A program made the position numbers and the translations under genes. This document shows positions 1 through 10,459 of a stretch of 64,000 bases of DNA, piece by piece. The notes beneath the pieces were generated by a model. That model worked only from the letters and a program-made list of their open reading frames with translations, was not told the DNA's origin and made no database searches. This stretch comes from Allodiplogaster sudhausi (lineage: Eukaryota; Nematoda; Chromadorea; Rhabditida; Diplogasteridae), in NCBI GenBank assembly GCA_945643635.1, contig CALZFC010000248.1, positions 7,367,501 through 7,431,500 on the forward strand. Reading direction: 5' to 3'. The stretch's first letter is position 1; every line of letters starts with the position of its first letter.

Positions 1-568
1 CAAGCTTAAATGGGCGTAGGAAATTTGCGCGAGAAATCTTTCAGCATTATTTTGAGATACATGTGATAGAACTTCTAATAGTCGGATCAATCTCTACTGC
101 TCTCTTCCTCTCTCTCTATCTCTATCTCTCTCTCTCTCTTTGCCTCTCTCCATCTCTCTCCTTCCTGACCAGTGTCTTTGACGCAGTCAGCAATGGCCTT
201 GCTTGCCACCTTTTCAGTGAACGCGATGCACGCGGTCCGGTTGGGGAAGATGATTGGCACGGAACGGGCATTTCTGAGAAGTCGATTACAGTATTTCTAC
301 TCAATTCTACAGTAAGCCATCTCAGTATACAGTGATCCTTATTTATATAGAATTTCTTATAGAAACAATTCCGGCTACAGTAGTTCCACTACTCTATTCA
401 ACAGTGTTCCAGATGAGTAACTTTTGAAACTCAAAGGAAAATTCCCTCAGATCATTCGTAAATACATTATTTCTCTTGTTTATTATTGAAAAAAACGAAG
501 CTGAAAATGAACACTCACGCAAGGAACTCCAAGCATCCAATGAAGAAAATTGTGAAGCCAAGCATCAT
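1..568 (-). pseudogene. Broken copy of the one-module secreted cysteine-rich gene
   Basis: This is a diverged duplicate of the gene at 10177-11348. The signal-peptide exon (568-519) reads MMLGFTIFFIGCLEFL and ends at a GC|GTGAGT donor, as in the intact copy. The second exon starts at about 311 with the same acceptor and aligns over its length (conserved pieces: ALTEK against AFTEK; SKAIVDC against SKAIADC). Its fourth codon is TAG where the intact copy has TTG, so it is broken by a nonsense codon. It also lacks about 14 residues in the middle. The third exon would lie left of the window edge; bases 1-30 match the sequence just upstream of that exon in the intact copy. It may be transcribed but cannot make the full protein as read. 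Confidence 0.6.
104..165. repeat. (CT)n-rich tract
   Basis: Imperfect TCTC/TATCTC microsatellite. It lies inside the intron of the duplicated minus-strand gene, at the position where the paralogous copy has a (CT)n tract at 10388-10480. Confidence 0.85.
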
Positions 569-719
569 CTTCCTGTTGCTGGAAGACAGCCAGACTATTC
601 CTACGGCTCAGTGCTCTCCTTTTATAGGATAGCTCTTTCTATTCAAGAAAATGGCCAATGCCCTTGTTATGACGACCGTCAATTCTTATTCCTTTCTCCG
701 TGGTAGCTTCTGTTTGTCA

Positions 720-1100
720 TTATTCTATGTCTTTCACTTTTTACTTCTTTTCATGACTCGTCGTTGGCCATTTCTTTGTTAGATCAATCATCTTTTTTTT
801 TTAACATAAGAGATGGGAACATAGGATATCTTGTTATATCTCCATATAAACGACAATAATGAAAACAAATTTAAAAACTATTAAAAAAACTATGTAAAAA
901 AAACTTGCAAGACAACCGAGATAATATTCATTTGAGTCGAGCTAGTGTTGATATCGTTTAGAGTCTAGTCACGTATCCCCGTGAAAAAAAAAAATCTTTA
1001 TGGACGAGGCCGCGCCGCGTTATCTGTGCTACTAGAATTGATGAATTTCTTGTATAGTTCGACACCATTGGTAGATGTTATGCATTCAGCTGTTTATACG
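720..1100. other. AT-rich intergenic DNA, no gene seen
   Basis: Poly-A/T runs and short open frames only. The stretch to about 950 is shared with the duplicate around 11500-11700. Confidence 0.4.
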
Positions 1101-1102
1101 AA

Positions 1103-1848
1103 GTGGTCAGTTTTTTGCAAGCTCCTTTAGCCTTCAAGCGATTGATTGCTGCAACTTTTATTCGAACTAAAACAAGTTATAATGTTGAGTACAAGGAGGA
1201 ACTGCCTCATTCTTGGTTCATTTTCATTTTTCTCTCCATCTTAGTTGAGCCTGAAACCTTTGCTCACCACTTTCGCTTTCTCATCCTGATCGAACAGTGA
1301 GAATAGTACGTAGCGAACAATTCTTTCAGAATTCCACTGTCAGCGTGACTCCTTCTCCTTCGTTAAATTTAGCGGCAATCTCCTTCTTTTAAAATGAACG
1401 AAAAAAGTTTAACTGGAAAGGAAGAACGAGAGCGGGAGAGAGAAAGACAGATAGAGAGAAACGAGATAGATAGAGAGAGAGGCGTGGAGAGAATAAGTTG
1501 GAATAATCACCTTGGACTTCTTCTTTGATGCACTTGAGAAGGAGCTGACGACTCGTGGCTTTCATGTCACGTGCATGTTTTTTCGACATTGTGGCGCATT
1601 TGTCATCGTTCTTTTCGATTGGAGTGGGCGGCACAGAACGAGTCGATCTATCAGGAAAAAGATGCAATTTTAGCCTCTATTTTCGTGTTCCAGATTAGAC
1701 TTTTACTTTTTATTAATTAAATAGTTAAATTTTCTAGCATCATTTTGCAGAATCTGCTGCTGAAATAAGTAATTTTGTATTGCAAGGCTGACATGAGTGG
1801 CGCGTATGCAATGAGGCACAGTGCGGCGATAAAGAGCATCCTTGCCAT
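1103..1848 (-). pseudogene. MARM-type secreted cysteine-rich gene, copy 1 (broken)
   Basis: Signal-peptide exon begins at 1848 (MARMLFIAALCLIAYAPLMS), a typical n-h-c leader. A cysteine-module exon lies at about 1660-1512: after acceptor TGATAG it reads through CATMSKK and LLLKCIKEEVQ, with two cysteines 20 residues apart, and ends CAAG|GTGATT in phase 1. The terminal exon (about 1394-1280) has lost its first part (the GCTRTVRPDG segment kept in other copies) and carries a TGA where relatives encode a residue before KNCS. The 1103-1210 stretch is a conserved 3' flank that recurs at 3465-3550, 59390-59450 and 60715-60790. I see this as a relic; the family function is unknown. Confidence 0.55.
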
Positions 1849-1867
1849 TTCTCGCCCTTCTTCAATT

Positions 1868-1882
1868 ACTCTCTCCGAAATT
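1868..1882 (-). promoter_or_regulatory. TATA-like box of copy 1 (diverged)
   Basis: On the minus strand this reads ATTGTATAAATTT, the counterpart of the CGATTGCATAAATAGC box of the other copies, about 25-30 bp upstream of the signal-peptide ATG. Confidence 0.45.
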
Positions 1883-2109
1883 TATACAATCCAACGGTAA
1901 GGGACGTCGCTAATGACAATATTTATGTAATTCTCTATCACCCAAATGACACTGGTTGCCTTCTGTCGGAAGCTCTCGTCGCTTCGCTGGCCTTTCTCCG
2001 TATTCAAGCTCTCGTTTCTCCTGCCGATCTCCTCGTGCTGCAGAGGTCTTAAAGCCTTCACGATTCGCTTCCGCTTCATCGGAAGCGAACATTTGGCAAT
2101 AAAACTAAG

Positions 2110-2620
2110 AAACGCATTTTAGTGCTCGTATTGTTCGACTGGCCCAGTATTTGCTTGCATTTTTCGTTCTGAATTTAGCAGCCACCTTACTTTGTGTTAC
2201 ATTTTCTCGCGCTGTATATACAGGTAATTGAAAATATATTTTGCTTAACTTCCAAGTCTAAAGAACACATGGAATTAACAGAATACCATTCGGATTCACT
2301 GCTTGTAAAAAATTGTCAACATCATCAGTTTCACAAGCAATAATTTGAATGTTAGCAGTTTTGTGCCCAAACGAAAGGGAAAGGCTGCTAGAGGCGACAT
2401 TGAGAGCAAATGCACTTATCTACGATGCAAGAACCCAAGAAGAGCGCCGCTTCGTGTCGGCGCAAGCAGAGTCTGGTTCGGGTGGAAGTCTGCTACTCGG
2501 CTTATCGATATGCAGTTACGCGTAGGATCCACTCCTCGCGCCAGCCCCCTCTCTGTCAGTAAAGTAGCGAGTGCTTACGACGGTTCTTTTTCTCCCACAC
2601 ACGATGCTTATATTTGATAT
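2110..2620 (+). other. Copy of the spacer/5' flank between divergent secreted genes
   Basis: Bases 2150-2450 match 5460-5780 and, more weakly, 14500-14620. This is the DNA that separates the minus-strand MARM-type gene from the plus-strand two-module gene at 13.4-16.3 kb. No intact gene is seen here. Bases 2620-3090 hold nothing I can identify. Confidence 0.5.
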
Positions 2621-3117
2621 AGGGCTTCATTCTGTATCTTTAATTTTTTCGGTAGCCAGCATAAATATGATTTTAAAATATTTGCTGGCATCCTGTTGCC
2701 TTCATTATATGCTTTCACACCGTTGGTTAACAAATGATTAACATGGTTTCATAAAACTTCTTATCACAATGGTAACTCTTCATTCCCTCTTGCAGGTAAT
2801 CACCACTCAGACCACTTCTTTTAGAATCTGTCCAGTAAATTCAGGGCAAACGCAGAGGCAAAGGAAGGAGCTGGCCCCGGTAGTCTTCTTAAAAATGCCT
2901 TCTAGCAGTTACTGGCCAAGGTGTGGTCGACATAACAGAACAAGATAAGCAACTTCTTAGGAATGTTTTATTCACAATTTCAAAAAGAATGTTTCAAATT
3001 AATAACAGATCATTGCAAATCATATTCTTGTATTAATTGAAGGAAATTAGTACAGCACTTCAAAGCACACGAAAGACCTGATTCAAGCAATGACCAGTGC
3101 TCAGCTGGATCGACTTC

Positions 3118-3268
3118 TCCCTCTCTCTCTCTCGCGATTTCATTTTCTTTCGAATCAGGAAGAAGGTCGCAGGCAATGACCCGATCAAACGTATCGACTG
3201 CTTCTATTATAGCGACGAAGTTGCAGCACTCTCAACACAGCAACTTGTTTGCATAAGATGCTGCTTTG
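3118..3268 (+). pseudogene. Isolated cysteine-module exon (relic of a two-module gene copy)
   Basis: A CT-rich tract leads to the acceptor CGAATCAG, then an open exon (3159-3268) with the pieces IDCFYYSDEVAALST and QQLVCIRCCF, ending TTTG|GTAAGG in phase 1. Spacing of the cysteines (about 17-18 residues) and the phase-1 donor match exon 4 of the gene at 14746-16328. It lies downstream of the duplicated spacer at 2.1-2.6 kb, where such a gene copy is expected. I do not find its signal-peptide exon or its last exon, so I call it a relic. Confidence 0.5.
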
Positions 3269-3464
3269 GTAAGGACAACAGGCGGGAATGTCAGGTTTCG
3301 TCACTTCGTGAACTCTTCATGCTTTTAGACTATTTTCGTTGATTTCTTCAGCACCTTTATAAGTGCGCAAGCGATATGCGGAAAGTCGATTTCAGAGTCG
3401 AGTCAGTGCCGTGTTGATGGCTTCATGGCATCAACATCAGTTTTTTGTTTTAATTTTGCAATCT

Positions 3465-5093
3465 CTTTTAGCCTTCAAGCGATTGATTGCTGCAACTTTT
3501 ATTCGAACTAAAACAAGTGGCAATGTTGAGTACACGGACGAATTGCCTCTATCTTGGCTTAAATGTGACTCTCTGTCCCTCTTATTTAAATCAAAATAGT
3601 TCCGACAAAAAAATTTATAAATAGTTTGTTTAGACTTTTCTTTGCTCTCCCCATTCACTTTCTCAGTCCTTCGTCAGGATCATCCATATTTGCCATAAGA
3701 AGTTAGTGTACAATTTCCATTGTTCATTGTGAATTCCACTTCCACGGTGTCTAGTTCTCCTTCCTTAACGATGGCGACCATCCTTCCATTTTTACGGGGA
3801 GCTCTTGTGCATCCTTTGAGAGTGAAAAAATATATATATATATATGTGTGTGTATGTATACAAAGGATAGAATGGAATTCAGTTGATTGATATCGAAGGT
3901 GCCCGAGATGGAAAAATATAAGAACATTTGAAAATTTCGGTTATTGATTCCTTTTAAAATGACAGAGATAGAAAGTTTGACTAGAAAGGAAAGGAGTGTG
4001 AGCGAGAGAGACTTAGCGATAGAGAGAGAGCTAGAGAGAGAGAGTGGGGAGAGGGAGAGCGCGAGAGAGACTAAATAGTCAGTATCACCTTGGACTAATC
4101 TTGATCTGAATAAATTATAAATTCAGTTTTCCTACTGTTTACTGTAAATCTCTTACTCCCCCCCCCTTTCCCTCTTCCATATTTTAAGATCCTGCAACGA
4201 CACATCATAATTTTCTTTTCAACTGTTTCTCTCCTTTCACCTGCCTTAACTTATTTTGCCATATTCACTCCACATGTTGTCACATCATTAGTTGATGTAT
4301 GAATAAATAAATAAAAAACTTCTTCTTTGATGCACTTGAGAATGAGCTCACTAGTTGTCCTTCATGCCGGGCGCAAGTTCGGTGAGCATTGTGGGGCAAT
4401 TGTCTCCGAATGGACGGCGAGGAGGCAGACGGAAAACCTGAAGAAGGCATCGTTGTGAGAATGTCTATAATAAAGCCTTGATTCGAAATTCTTTCTTATT
4501 CTTGTCGAGAAATGGAATAATACAGAAAACATCACACCTTAAGAGAGGAATTAGTGCAGCCATGATTGAAGTTTGCAGTGTATCCGATTTCCTCGGATAG
4601 CGATAACCTCATCGAAAAGCCACCACCCATGTTTCTGGACGCAAGCTTAAAAAGTAGAAATTGAAATCTCGTCCTTTCTCGCTTGCTCAATATCTCTTTC
4701 TCTCCAACTGACTGTAGTTCTTCAAGCATTCAACAGCGTGCCGAATGGCCTGCTTCATTGTCGCGTTGCTCGCGGGGTTAGAAGTGAGCGACTCGAGGCT
4801 CGCTGCGCATGGCGCAAGGTCAATTCCATGTGGAAACATTGGCGGGGAACGAGGCGATCTATCGGGGGAAAAGATGCAATTTTAGCCTCCTTTCTTCGTA
4901 TTTAAGGTCTAGATCAAGCAAATAAAAGATTATTGAAATTAACTGCAATATTTAACTACAGAGCAAATTATTTCGGTTTTGACGTTTTCTTTTTGCCTTA
5001 ACTAATGCTGAAATAAGTAATTTTGTATAGCAAGGCTGACAAGAGAGTCGCGCATGCGAGACACAGCGCGGCGATGAAGAGCATCTTAGCCAT
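3465..5093 (-). pseudogene. MARM-type secreted cysteine-rich gene, copy 2
   Basis: The signal-peptide exon starts at 5093 (MAKMLFIAALCLACATLLS). The terminal exon (3813-3680) is intact: acceptor CTCTCAAAG, then a phase-1 start giving GCTRAPRKNGRMVAIVKEGE, a beta-like acid-rich stretch, GNCTLTS and a TGA stop. The middle cysteine-module exon (about 4440-4330) is damaged. It keeps the CPTMLTE and KCIKEE ends, but they are in different frames and a TAG lies between them. A conserved 3' flank follows at 3465-3550. Much of the first half (5012 onward) is part of an inverted duplication with 17.4-18.4 kb. Probably a pseudogene, unless the middle exon is skipped. Confidence 0.55.
4010..4070. repeat. 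(GA)n-rich tract
   Basis: Imperfect GAGA microsatellite inside the intron of copy 2, equivalent to the tracts at 1420-1490 and 13740-13830 in the sister copies. In transcript sense all three are CT-rich. Confidence 0.8.
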
Positions 5094-5890
5094 TTCTCGC
5101 CCTTCTTCCATTCCCCCCCCCCTCCGCTATTTATGCAATCGAAAGGTAATAAACACCGCTCATCCACAAAACGCCGCTATCGACAGTGTCTATGCAATTC
5201 TCTCTCACTCGAAAGACCACAGCCGACTTCTGTCTGAGGCTCGTCGCTTCGCTGGCCCCCAGCTCTTGTTTCTCCTGCCAATCTCCTCTTGCTGCGGAGG
5301 TCATAAAGCCTTCATGATTCGCTACCGTTTCATCGGAAGCGAACGGTTGGCAATAAAAGGAAGAAACGCATTTTAGTGCTGCTCGACTGACCCATTTCTA
5401 GTCAAACAATTCACTGTTGGCGAATGTCGAAAGAGCCTCAAACAAAACACCTTAACAATCCATAGGCCCTATTTGCTTCAGTTTTTCCCTCTGAATTTGG
5501 TAGCCACTTTTCTTTTTGTTACATGTTCTCGCGCGGTATGTATTTACAGGTAATTGAGCAAAAATATTAAATTCTATTTATTTGCTAGACTTCCAAGTCA
5601 AAATAACGAATGGAGTGAACAGAACACCGGCACACTTCCCCTCAACATCGTCAGCGTCACAAGCAATAATGTGAATGATGGTTGTTTTGATGACAAAGAA
5701 AGGGAAACGCTGCTCGCGACGACAACGAGAGCAAACACATTTACTTACGATGTAAGAATATAGGAAGAGCGCCGATTCGTTGTCAAGAAATGCTTCCTTC
5801 ATCTGCCTTTTCTCAAGCCAAAATATTTTTCTAGGTTTCTTTCCAAATTGAATGTCCGCGTCTGTTTATTTTGTGCTGTACTAAATAGAA
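4928..5890. repeat. Left arm A of a large inverted segmental duplication
   Basis: The reverse complement of 17403-18382. From about 5012 to 5802 the two arms are nearly identical; outside this core identity falls but stays recognisable. The arm contains the promoter and signal-peptide exon of copy 2 and the spacer toward a two-module gene. Confidence 0.85.
5130..5145 (-). promoter_or_regulatory. Conserved TATA-like box upstream of copy 2
   Basis: Minus strand reads CGATTGCATAAATAGC about 40 bp upstream of the signal-peptide ATG at 5093. The same element is found before the other copies. Confidence 0.55.
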
Positions 5891-5952
5891 AATGTGGCTA
5901 ATGAAGACGGAAACATTTCTATTTTGAAAATTTTTGTCGGTGATACATATGT

Positions 5953-6012
5953 AGAGTCGTGTCCGCGCGTGGTACGCTCGCGGTGCTCGCCTTCGTAGTC
6001 AGTCCTTTGGAC
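5953..6012 (+). pseudogene. Truncated exon 1 of a two-module secreted gene copy
   Basis: The stretch GTCGTGTCCGCGCGTGG and following bases match exon 1 of the gene at 14746 (there encoding VVSARGLLVVLAFVV). The ATG is lost, and the match stops at about 6010 where a transposon-like sequence begins. It sits on the plus strand, head-to-head with copy 2, as expected for a duplicated divergent pair. Confidence 0.6.
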
Positions 6013-6890
6013 GGTAGCGTCATGTATGTAGAGTAACCGCCCAGGATCTTGGTACTAAATAGGGTTCGGAAGCCTCGGATTGTTCCAAATGCATCCTCGC
6101 TAATAACTATTGTTCTAAGAAAGAGTAAAATATTTTAAATGGTACATTAGTTTATATATAGTGAGCGAATGATACTGCTAAATAAACGATAATTTCTAAT
6201 CAGTTGATAAGAAGTTATCAGTTTTTGCTTATAAAAAAAATTAATTTTCAGTATTTTTCAAAACATTTTCTCCTGTTTCATTATTTTATGTCCACATACA
6301 CAGAAAAATTTTATTTTCAGTATTTTTCAAAACAATTTCTTCATTATTTTATGTCTACCCACATCCCCGAATAATAAAATAAGAGGTTTTATGATTGATA
6401 AGGGAAATCACCAAATCAGACCTTATCACGCAAGTTCTTTTGCTGACAAGATTCGCCTTTCGATGCTGAATGCAACTATGTAAACAGTTTTCGAAATAAA
6501 ACGTCCGTTGACAATGAACTTTGCATGACCTTCTTCATATTTCCACATTGTCTTAATCTTTGTCATTATCTTAGCCCGGTATGTTTTTACAGAATCTAGT
6601 GTGCTGTCTCTGCATTATTGCCTGACGATTTCTTTCCGGTTTAGTTACCCAAGTTTGGGTACGGGCGTGGGGGAGCGGAGAGCGGAGGGCTCCTATTGCG
6701 CAATCCTACGCAATTGGTTTTTGCTGTCGGGTTGCATTCAGCATCGTAAGGCGAATCTTGTCAGCAAAAGAACTTGCGTGATAAGGTCTGATTTGGTGAT
6801 TTCCTTTATCAATGAAAAAATCTCTTATTTTATTATTTGGGAATGTGAGCAGAGACAAAATAATGGGACGATAGCGTCATGTATGTATTT
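6013..6890. mobile_element. MITE-like element with long internal inverted repeats, copy 1
   Basis: The segments 6366-6478 and 6735-6840 are inverted copies of one another (shared stretch includes CAGACCTTATCACGCAAG). Flanking and central parts also match a second copy at 26690-27470, with the centre in reverse orientation. No transposase frame is visible. The exact ends are not certain. It interrupts the exon-1 relic at 6010 and is absent from the other arm of the segmental duplication, so it arrived after that duplication or was lost there. Confidence 0.65.
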
Positions 6891-6894
6891 GCGA

Positions 6895-7715
6895 GAGCGA
6901 CGCTGGAAAAGAACGACCATTCGATTCTTCCGCATGGCGCGTGTGTTCCTTCTTTATACATTTGTTAATGAAAGCTTGCACAATCAGTCCCAATGAGCCT
7001 ATGGAATATTTTACTTGCTTTTCTGATATGTAGAATGTTTGCTAAGGAGAATTGTCCGTTTTTGCAAACGGCTGAACTGTTCTGCAATCTCTTCCGTGTG
7101 CGTTGTCAAGTCGAACGCGTTTTGGAGGTTTGCAAAAGTTGAAATTGAAGTTATCTGGCATGGGCCGCTCTGGAAAGAGAATATTCCATGATGAAAGGTT
7201 GTATTGTCTAAAGCTGACTGACTCTTCAAATCCATCAATATCTCCGGAAAATGGACTAGTCCCTGCTTTCTAGACTCAATACGGCTCAAACTGGCGTAAG
7301 GAGTATACGAATCATCGTTGGCATTGGAGTACATCAAGCCAGAACAGCCATGTGGTCGGAACCATCTCATATTTATTTATTTATTGTACATGAAATCAAT
7401 ATTTCGATGTGACAGCATAAAATATAGGAAGGAATGTTTGCATAAATGCGAATAATGTAATATATTGAAGAGGAATTGGGGATAGGGATAGACGCACACG
7501 AAACAATTTTTTACTCATCCGTATTTTCATGTTGTTACGCTATAGACGAGTGGATTTAATATTCGTATTAAATAACCCAATATTTGAAAAATATAAGACT
7601 CTGCTCCTCCCTAATTCAATACCTATGTATGTATGTATGTACGTCTTTCGGGCACTTATGTATATGCTAAAGACACCAACGCAAGACATGCATTCCATGA
7701 AAAATATTACCGATG
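6895..7715. repeat. Left arm B of the inverted segmental duplication
   Basis: Reverse complement of about 16594-17400. Together with 4928-5890 it makes one duplicated block from which about 1 kb (5890-6895) is missing in the right arm. Confidence 0.8.
7011..7370 (-). CDS. Unrecognised open frame inside the duplication
   Basis: A 119-codon open frame starting MRWFRPHGCSGLMYS. I recognise no domain. Its twin on the plus strand at about 16963 has TGA as the third codon (ATG AGA TGA), so that copy is closed at once. The frame could be an exon or chance; no strong splice sites decide the matter. Confidence 0.25.
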   Translation of the reverse strand: MRWFRPHGCSGLMYSNANDDSYTPYASLSRIESRKQGLVHFPEILMDLKSQSALDNTTFHHGIFSFQSGPCQITSISTFANLQNAFDLTTHTEEIAEQFSRLQKRTILLSKHSTYQKSK

Positions 7716-7743
7716 GTGTTAGGTAGATCATGTATTATCTACA

Positions 7744-8065
7744 TGTTGTTTGATCTTTGACTCTGTGAGTCAGTGTGTTTGGTAGCTAGCAATTGGTGTT
7801 GCCTCTCCCTCGTAACCGCTGGCAGAGATCATCCCGGCAGAGGCCACTCGCTCCCCTTGTTACTCATTGCTCTACCACCTATCCCTCGCTAGCAAGAGGT
7901 ATATATAGCGACTCGCTAAGAGAGTCGCCAAGTCATTGTTCGTTCGTTTCTCTCTTCTCGTGTTCTTCGGCGGTCATCTCTCTCTCTCGTAATAAACCTC
8001 TCTTCCGCCTCGCCTCTCGTCTCCCACACAACACCGTTCCCTGTCCCCCAACAGAGGACACAACA
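7744..8065 (+). mobile_element. Probable 5' LTR of a broken retrotransposon
   Basis: Begins TGTTGTTTG and ends CACAACA, with a TATA-like GTATATATAG at 7899 and AATAAA at 7991 in the order expected for an LTR promoter and polyadenylation signal. A TGGCGATCAGGG stretch at 8068, a candidate primer-binding site, follows immediately. No matching 3' LTR is found in the window, so the ends are inferred. Confidence 0.5.
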
Positions 8066-8067
8066 AC

Positions 8068-8085
8068 TGGCGATCAGGGCTTCAA
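8068..8085 (+). promoter_or_regulatory. Candidate primer-binding site
   Basis: TGGCGATCAGGGC two bases after the presumed LTR end. Many retroelements start their primer site with TGG, complementary to a tRNA CCA end. The tRNA was not identified. Confidence 0.4.
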
Positions 8086-8373
8086 GAACTCGTGCGGCGG
8101 ACGGTCTCCATCTGTGGCTGACTCTCTCTCGCTTCTTCGAAGAAAACCTTCGGGTTATGCCAACGGGCTGAAGAAAACTTCGGTTTTCTGTTGTGAACCT
8201 TGTGTGCCAGAGTGCCCAAGGACTCCTGCTTGGCAGGAGGACCCGCTTTTAAGCGGAACCTCCCTTATCTTCGGAGGTCACCCGATCACTGGCGCGAGAG
8301 CGCGTGATTGTGGTGTCAGATAACCTTTTTGTAAAGGGTAATCTATCGCCGATTTTTCATTTGGACGAGTGAG

Positions 8374-9713
8374 ATGGCCGAGATGCAAGCATTCCTGCAT
8401 GCTCTGAAGTCGCAACAAGAGCAAAATGCGGCAATGGTGAAGGAACTACAGGAGCAGAATGCAAAGGCAGCTGAACAGAATGCGAGGCAGCTGAACAGCA
8501 TGCGATGACAGTCGAGATGCTGCTGGAGAGGCTAAGTACGACCGAGAATGGAAGCACTCAGAGGCAGAGTGATGCAGCAAGGGCAGGGCCCTCAATCGAT
8601 GCACTCGAAAGGACGATTCAAGTATTTGAATACGAGCCAGAGGACGGCTGCACCTTCAATGCTTGGTACAACAAGTACGAAGATCTCTTCGAGAGAGAAG
8701 CTGCTCATATATCGGAAGTACAGAAGGTACTCATGCTGATGAGGAAGCTAAGTGTCAAGGTCGACGTGCAGTACCGGAACTCAATCGCACCTAAGAACGT
8801 GGCGGACTTCACTCTCGCAGAGACAGTCGAGAATTTGACGAAGTTGTTCGGTGACTACAAGACAGAATTCGAGAAGAGACTGTACTTGCTGAATCTGAGG
8901 ATGAGCACGGCCAGGATCAATGACTTCAGAGTCCTCTCAGCAGAAGTGAACAAGGCTGTCGAAGAAGCCAAGATGGCTGAGCTCTCAAATGACCAACTGA
9001 AGACGATGTTCTTCATAGCGGCGATCGACACGCCGCGCCATGCGGACACGGTATTTCACTTGCTGGCTCAGCTGAAGAAGAATGCGGCCGTGACCATGGA
9101 AGAGTTGGTACAAGAATGCGATCGAATCGCGATTCTGAGGAACGAGAGCAGTGCAGTGCAGATGCAAGGCAAAAGTGCATCCGTACACTTTGTGTCGAAG
9201 CAGAAGCATGCCAAGCCGGGAGCGGGAAAAGGCAACGAGAAGACGTTTTCCCGTAGTAATGTCACACACGCGCAGAAGGACGGAAGATTCAAGGAAGGAA
9301 AATCATGCTTTCGTTGCGGTGGTGGACACGCACAAGAGAACTGCAGATTCAAGGACGAGAAGTGCCACGCATGTGAAAGGATTGGACACATCAGCAAGGC
9401 CTGTCCTGTGAAGCACTCTCGCAACAAGTTCTCACAGAAGCACAGTAACCGGAAGGAAAGGTTGAACACAATCTGTGTGAACACTGTGCAGAGCAAGTCG
9501 ATCAAGGTGGACCTGCTGATCGGAGTGAAGACCACGATGCAGGTAAACATGACCTGGCCACTGATGACACCCCCACTTATGAAAACCATAAAGAAGTCTC
9601 GACCGGACGACATGGTTTCGCAGCCTAAATTGTTGAGAGCGTCTTGGGCTTTAATTCCAAATAACTTATCTTTTTATATGGGGCATTTAATGAGGAAGAG
9701 GGAGATGGAATGA
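8374..9713 (+). pseudogene. Retrotransposon Gag (Ty3/Gypsy-like), frameshifted and truncated
   Basis: Gag packages element RNA. The natural start is the ATG at 8374 (MAEMQAFLHALKSQQEQNAA), which opens a glutamine/alanine-rich coiled coil. A one-base shift near 8485 ends that frame at TGA 8509; the body continues in the frame that opens at 8505. It has a capsid-like helical region and two zinc knuckles, CFRCGGGHAQENC (a CX2CX3HX4C variant, one residue short) and CHACERIGHISKAC (CX2CX4HX4C). After about 9545 similarity to a retroelement stops: no protease, reverse transcriptase or integrase follows, and the tail to 9713 looks like unrelated DNA read through by chance. Dead element. Confidence 0.8.
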
Positions 9714-9769
9714 ATGGGATTAAAGGAGGGCGATCACCGAAAAATATTTAATGCATGTTCGAATTGCCG

Positions 9770-9840
9770 CGTCAGCCCTGTGATTACTCACTCTCATTCT
9801 CGCATGCTGTTAAATAGAACGCACGAATGAGAGTGCGAAG
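9770..9840. repeat. Imperfect hairpin downstream of the Gag relic
   Basis: CACTCTCATTC at 9788 pairs with GAATGAGAGTG at 9826 across an AT-rich loop. It may be a transposon end; no further support. Confidence 0.35.
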
Positions 9841-9897
9841 GGACGTGGCAATTTGAAAAATCACGTAGTTTCGACCTCCTTTAAATCAAACCTGGAC

Positions 9898-10011
9898 CCT
9901 GACGCGACTTAAGGCATTCGACTGCGGCGGCCTTCGTGTCCTCCTTGACGTCCTTGAGTCCTCTAACCAGGTCGATACACTGCGCTTGGGTCTGCTCCTT
10001 TGTCTTGGCGT
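9898..10011 (-). CDS. Orphan cysteine-module exon
   Basis: After acceptor TTATAG the exon reads AKTKEQTQAQCIDLV, then LKDVKEDTKAAAVECLKS, and can end CAGG|GTCCAG in phase 1. Cysteine spacing and donor phase match exon 4 of the gene at 14746-16328 (ECYNLVLADKRIDTAEKMAA followed by LTC). It lies just downstream of the one-module gene, whose stop codon and intron phase argue against joining the two. It may be a second gene whose first and last exons were lost to the retroelement insertion nearby, or a distal exon of an alternative transcript. Confidence 0.45.
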
Positions 10012-10176
10012 CTATAATCTAAAAAGAATGTCGACAGCTAGAGAAAATAATGCTTCCTGCTCTTTTTTGCACTGGCCATGGTTCTATTTTTCTCATGAAA
10101 GCAAAGTGATAGAGTATGCCCTTTGCACTTTGCTCTGCACTTTTTGTGCACTTTGCTTCCTGACTTGAACTTTGAT

Positions 10177-10423
10177 TTAAGTGCACGCGCAGTTGAGCGT
10201 GGCGCGGAAAATGAACGGCTCGTTCGGGACGCGTCCCCTCAGCAAGAAGTCGTCGTTGCCACGGCACATGAAGGGATAGAAGCAATCTTAAATGGGCGTA
10301 AAAAAATTTGCGCGAAATGAGAAGAAACCATAGCTTTTCTAACTTCACGTTGTACGTACTATCTCTACCGTTGTCTTCATCTTTCTCTTCCTCACTCTCT
10401 CTCTCTTTTCTCTCTCTCTCTCT

Positions 10424-10459
<36 letters not shown>

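Noticed and set aside
9898..10286. Joining the orphan cysteine exon to the one-module gene as a second module
   Set aside because: The one-module gene reaches TAA before the donor AAA|GTTCAAG, and the intron phases (0 against 1) do not match.
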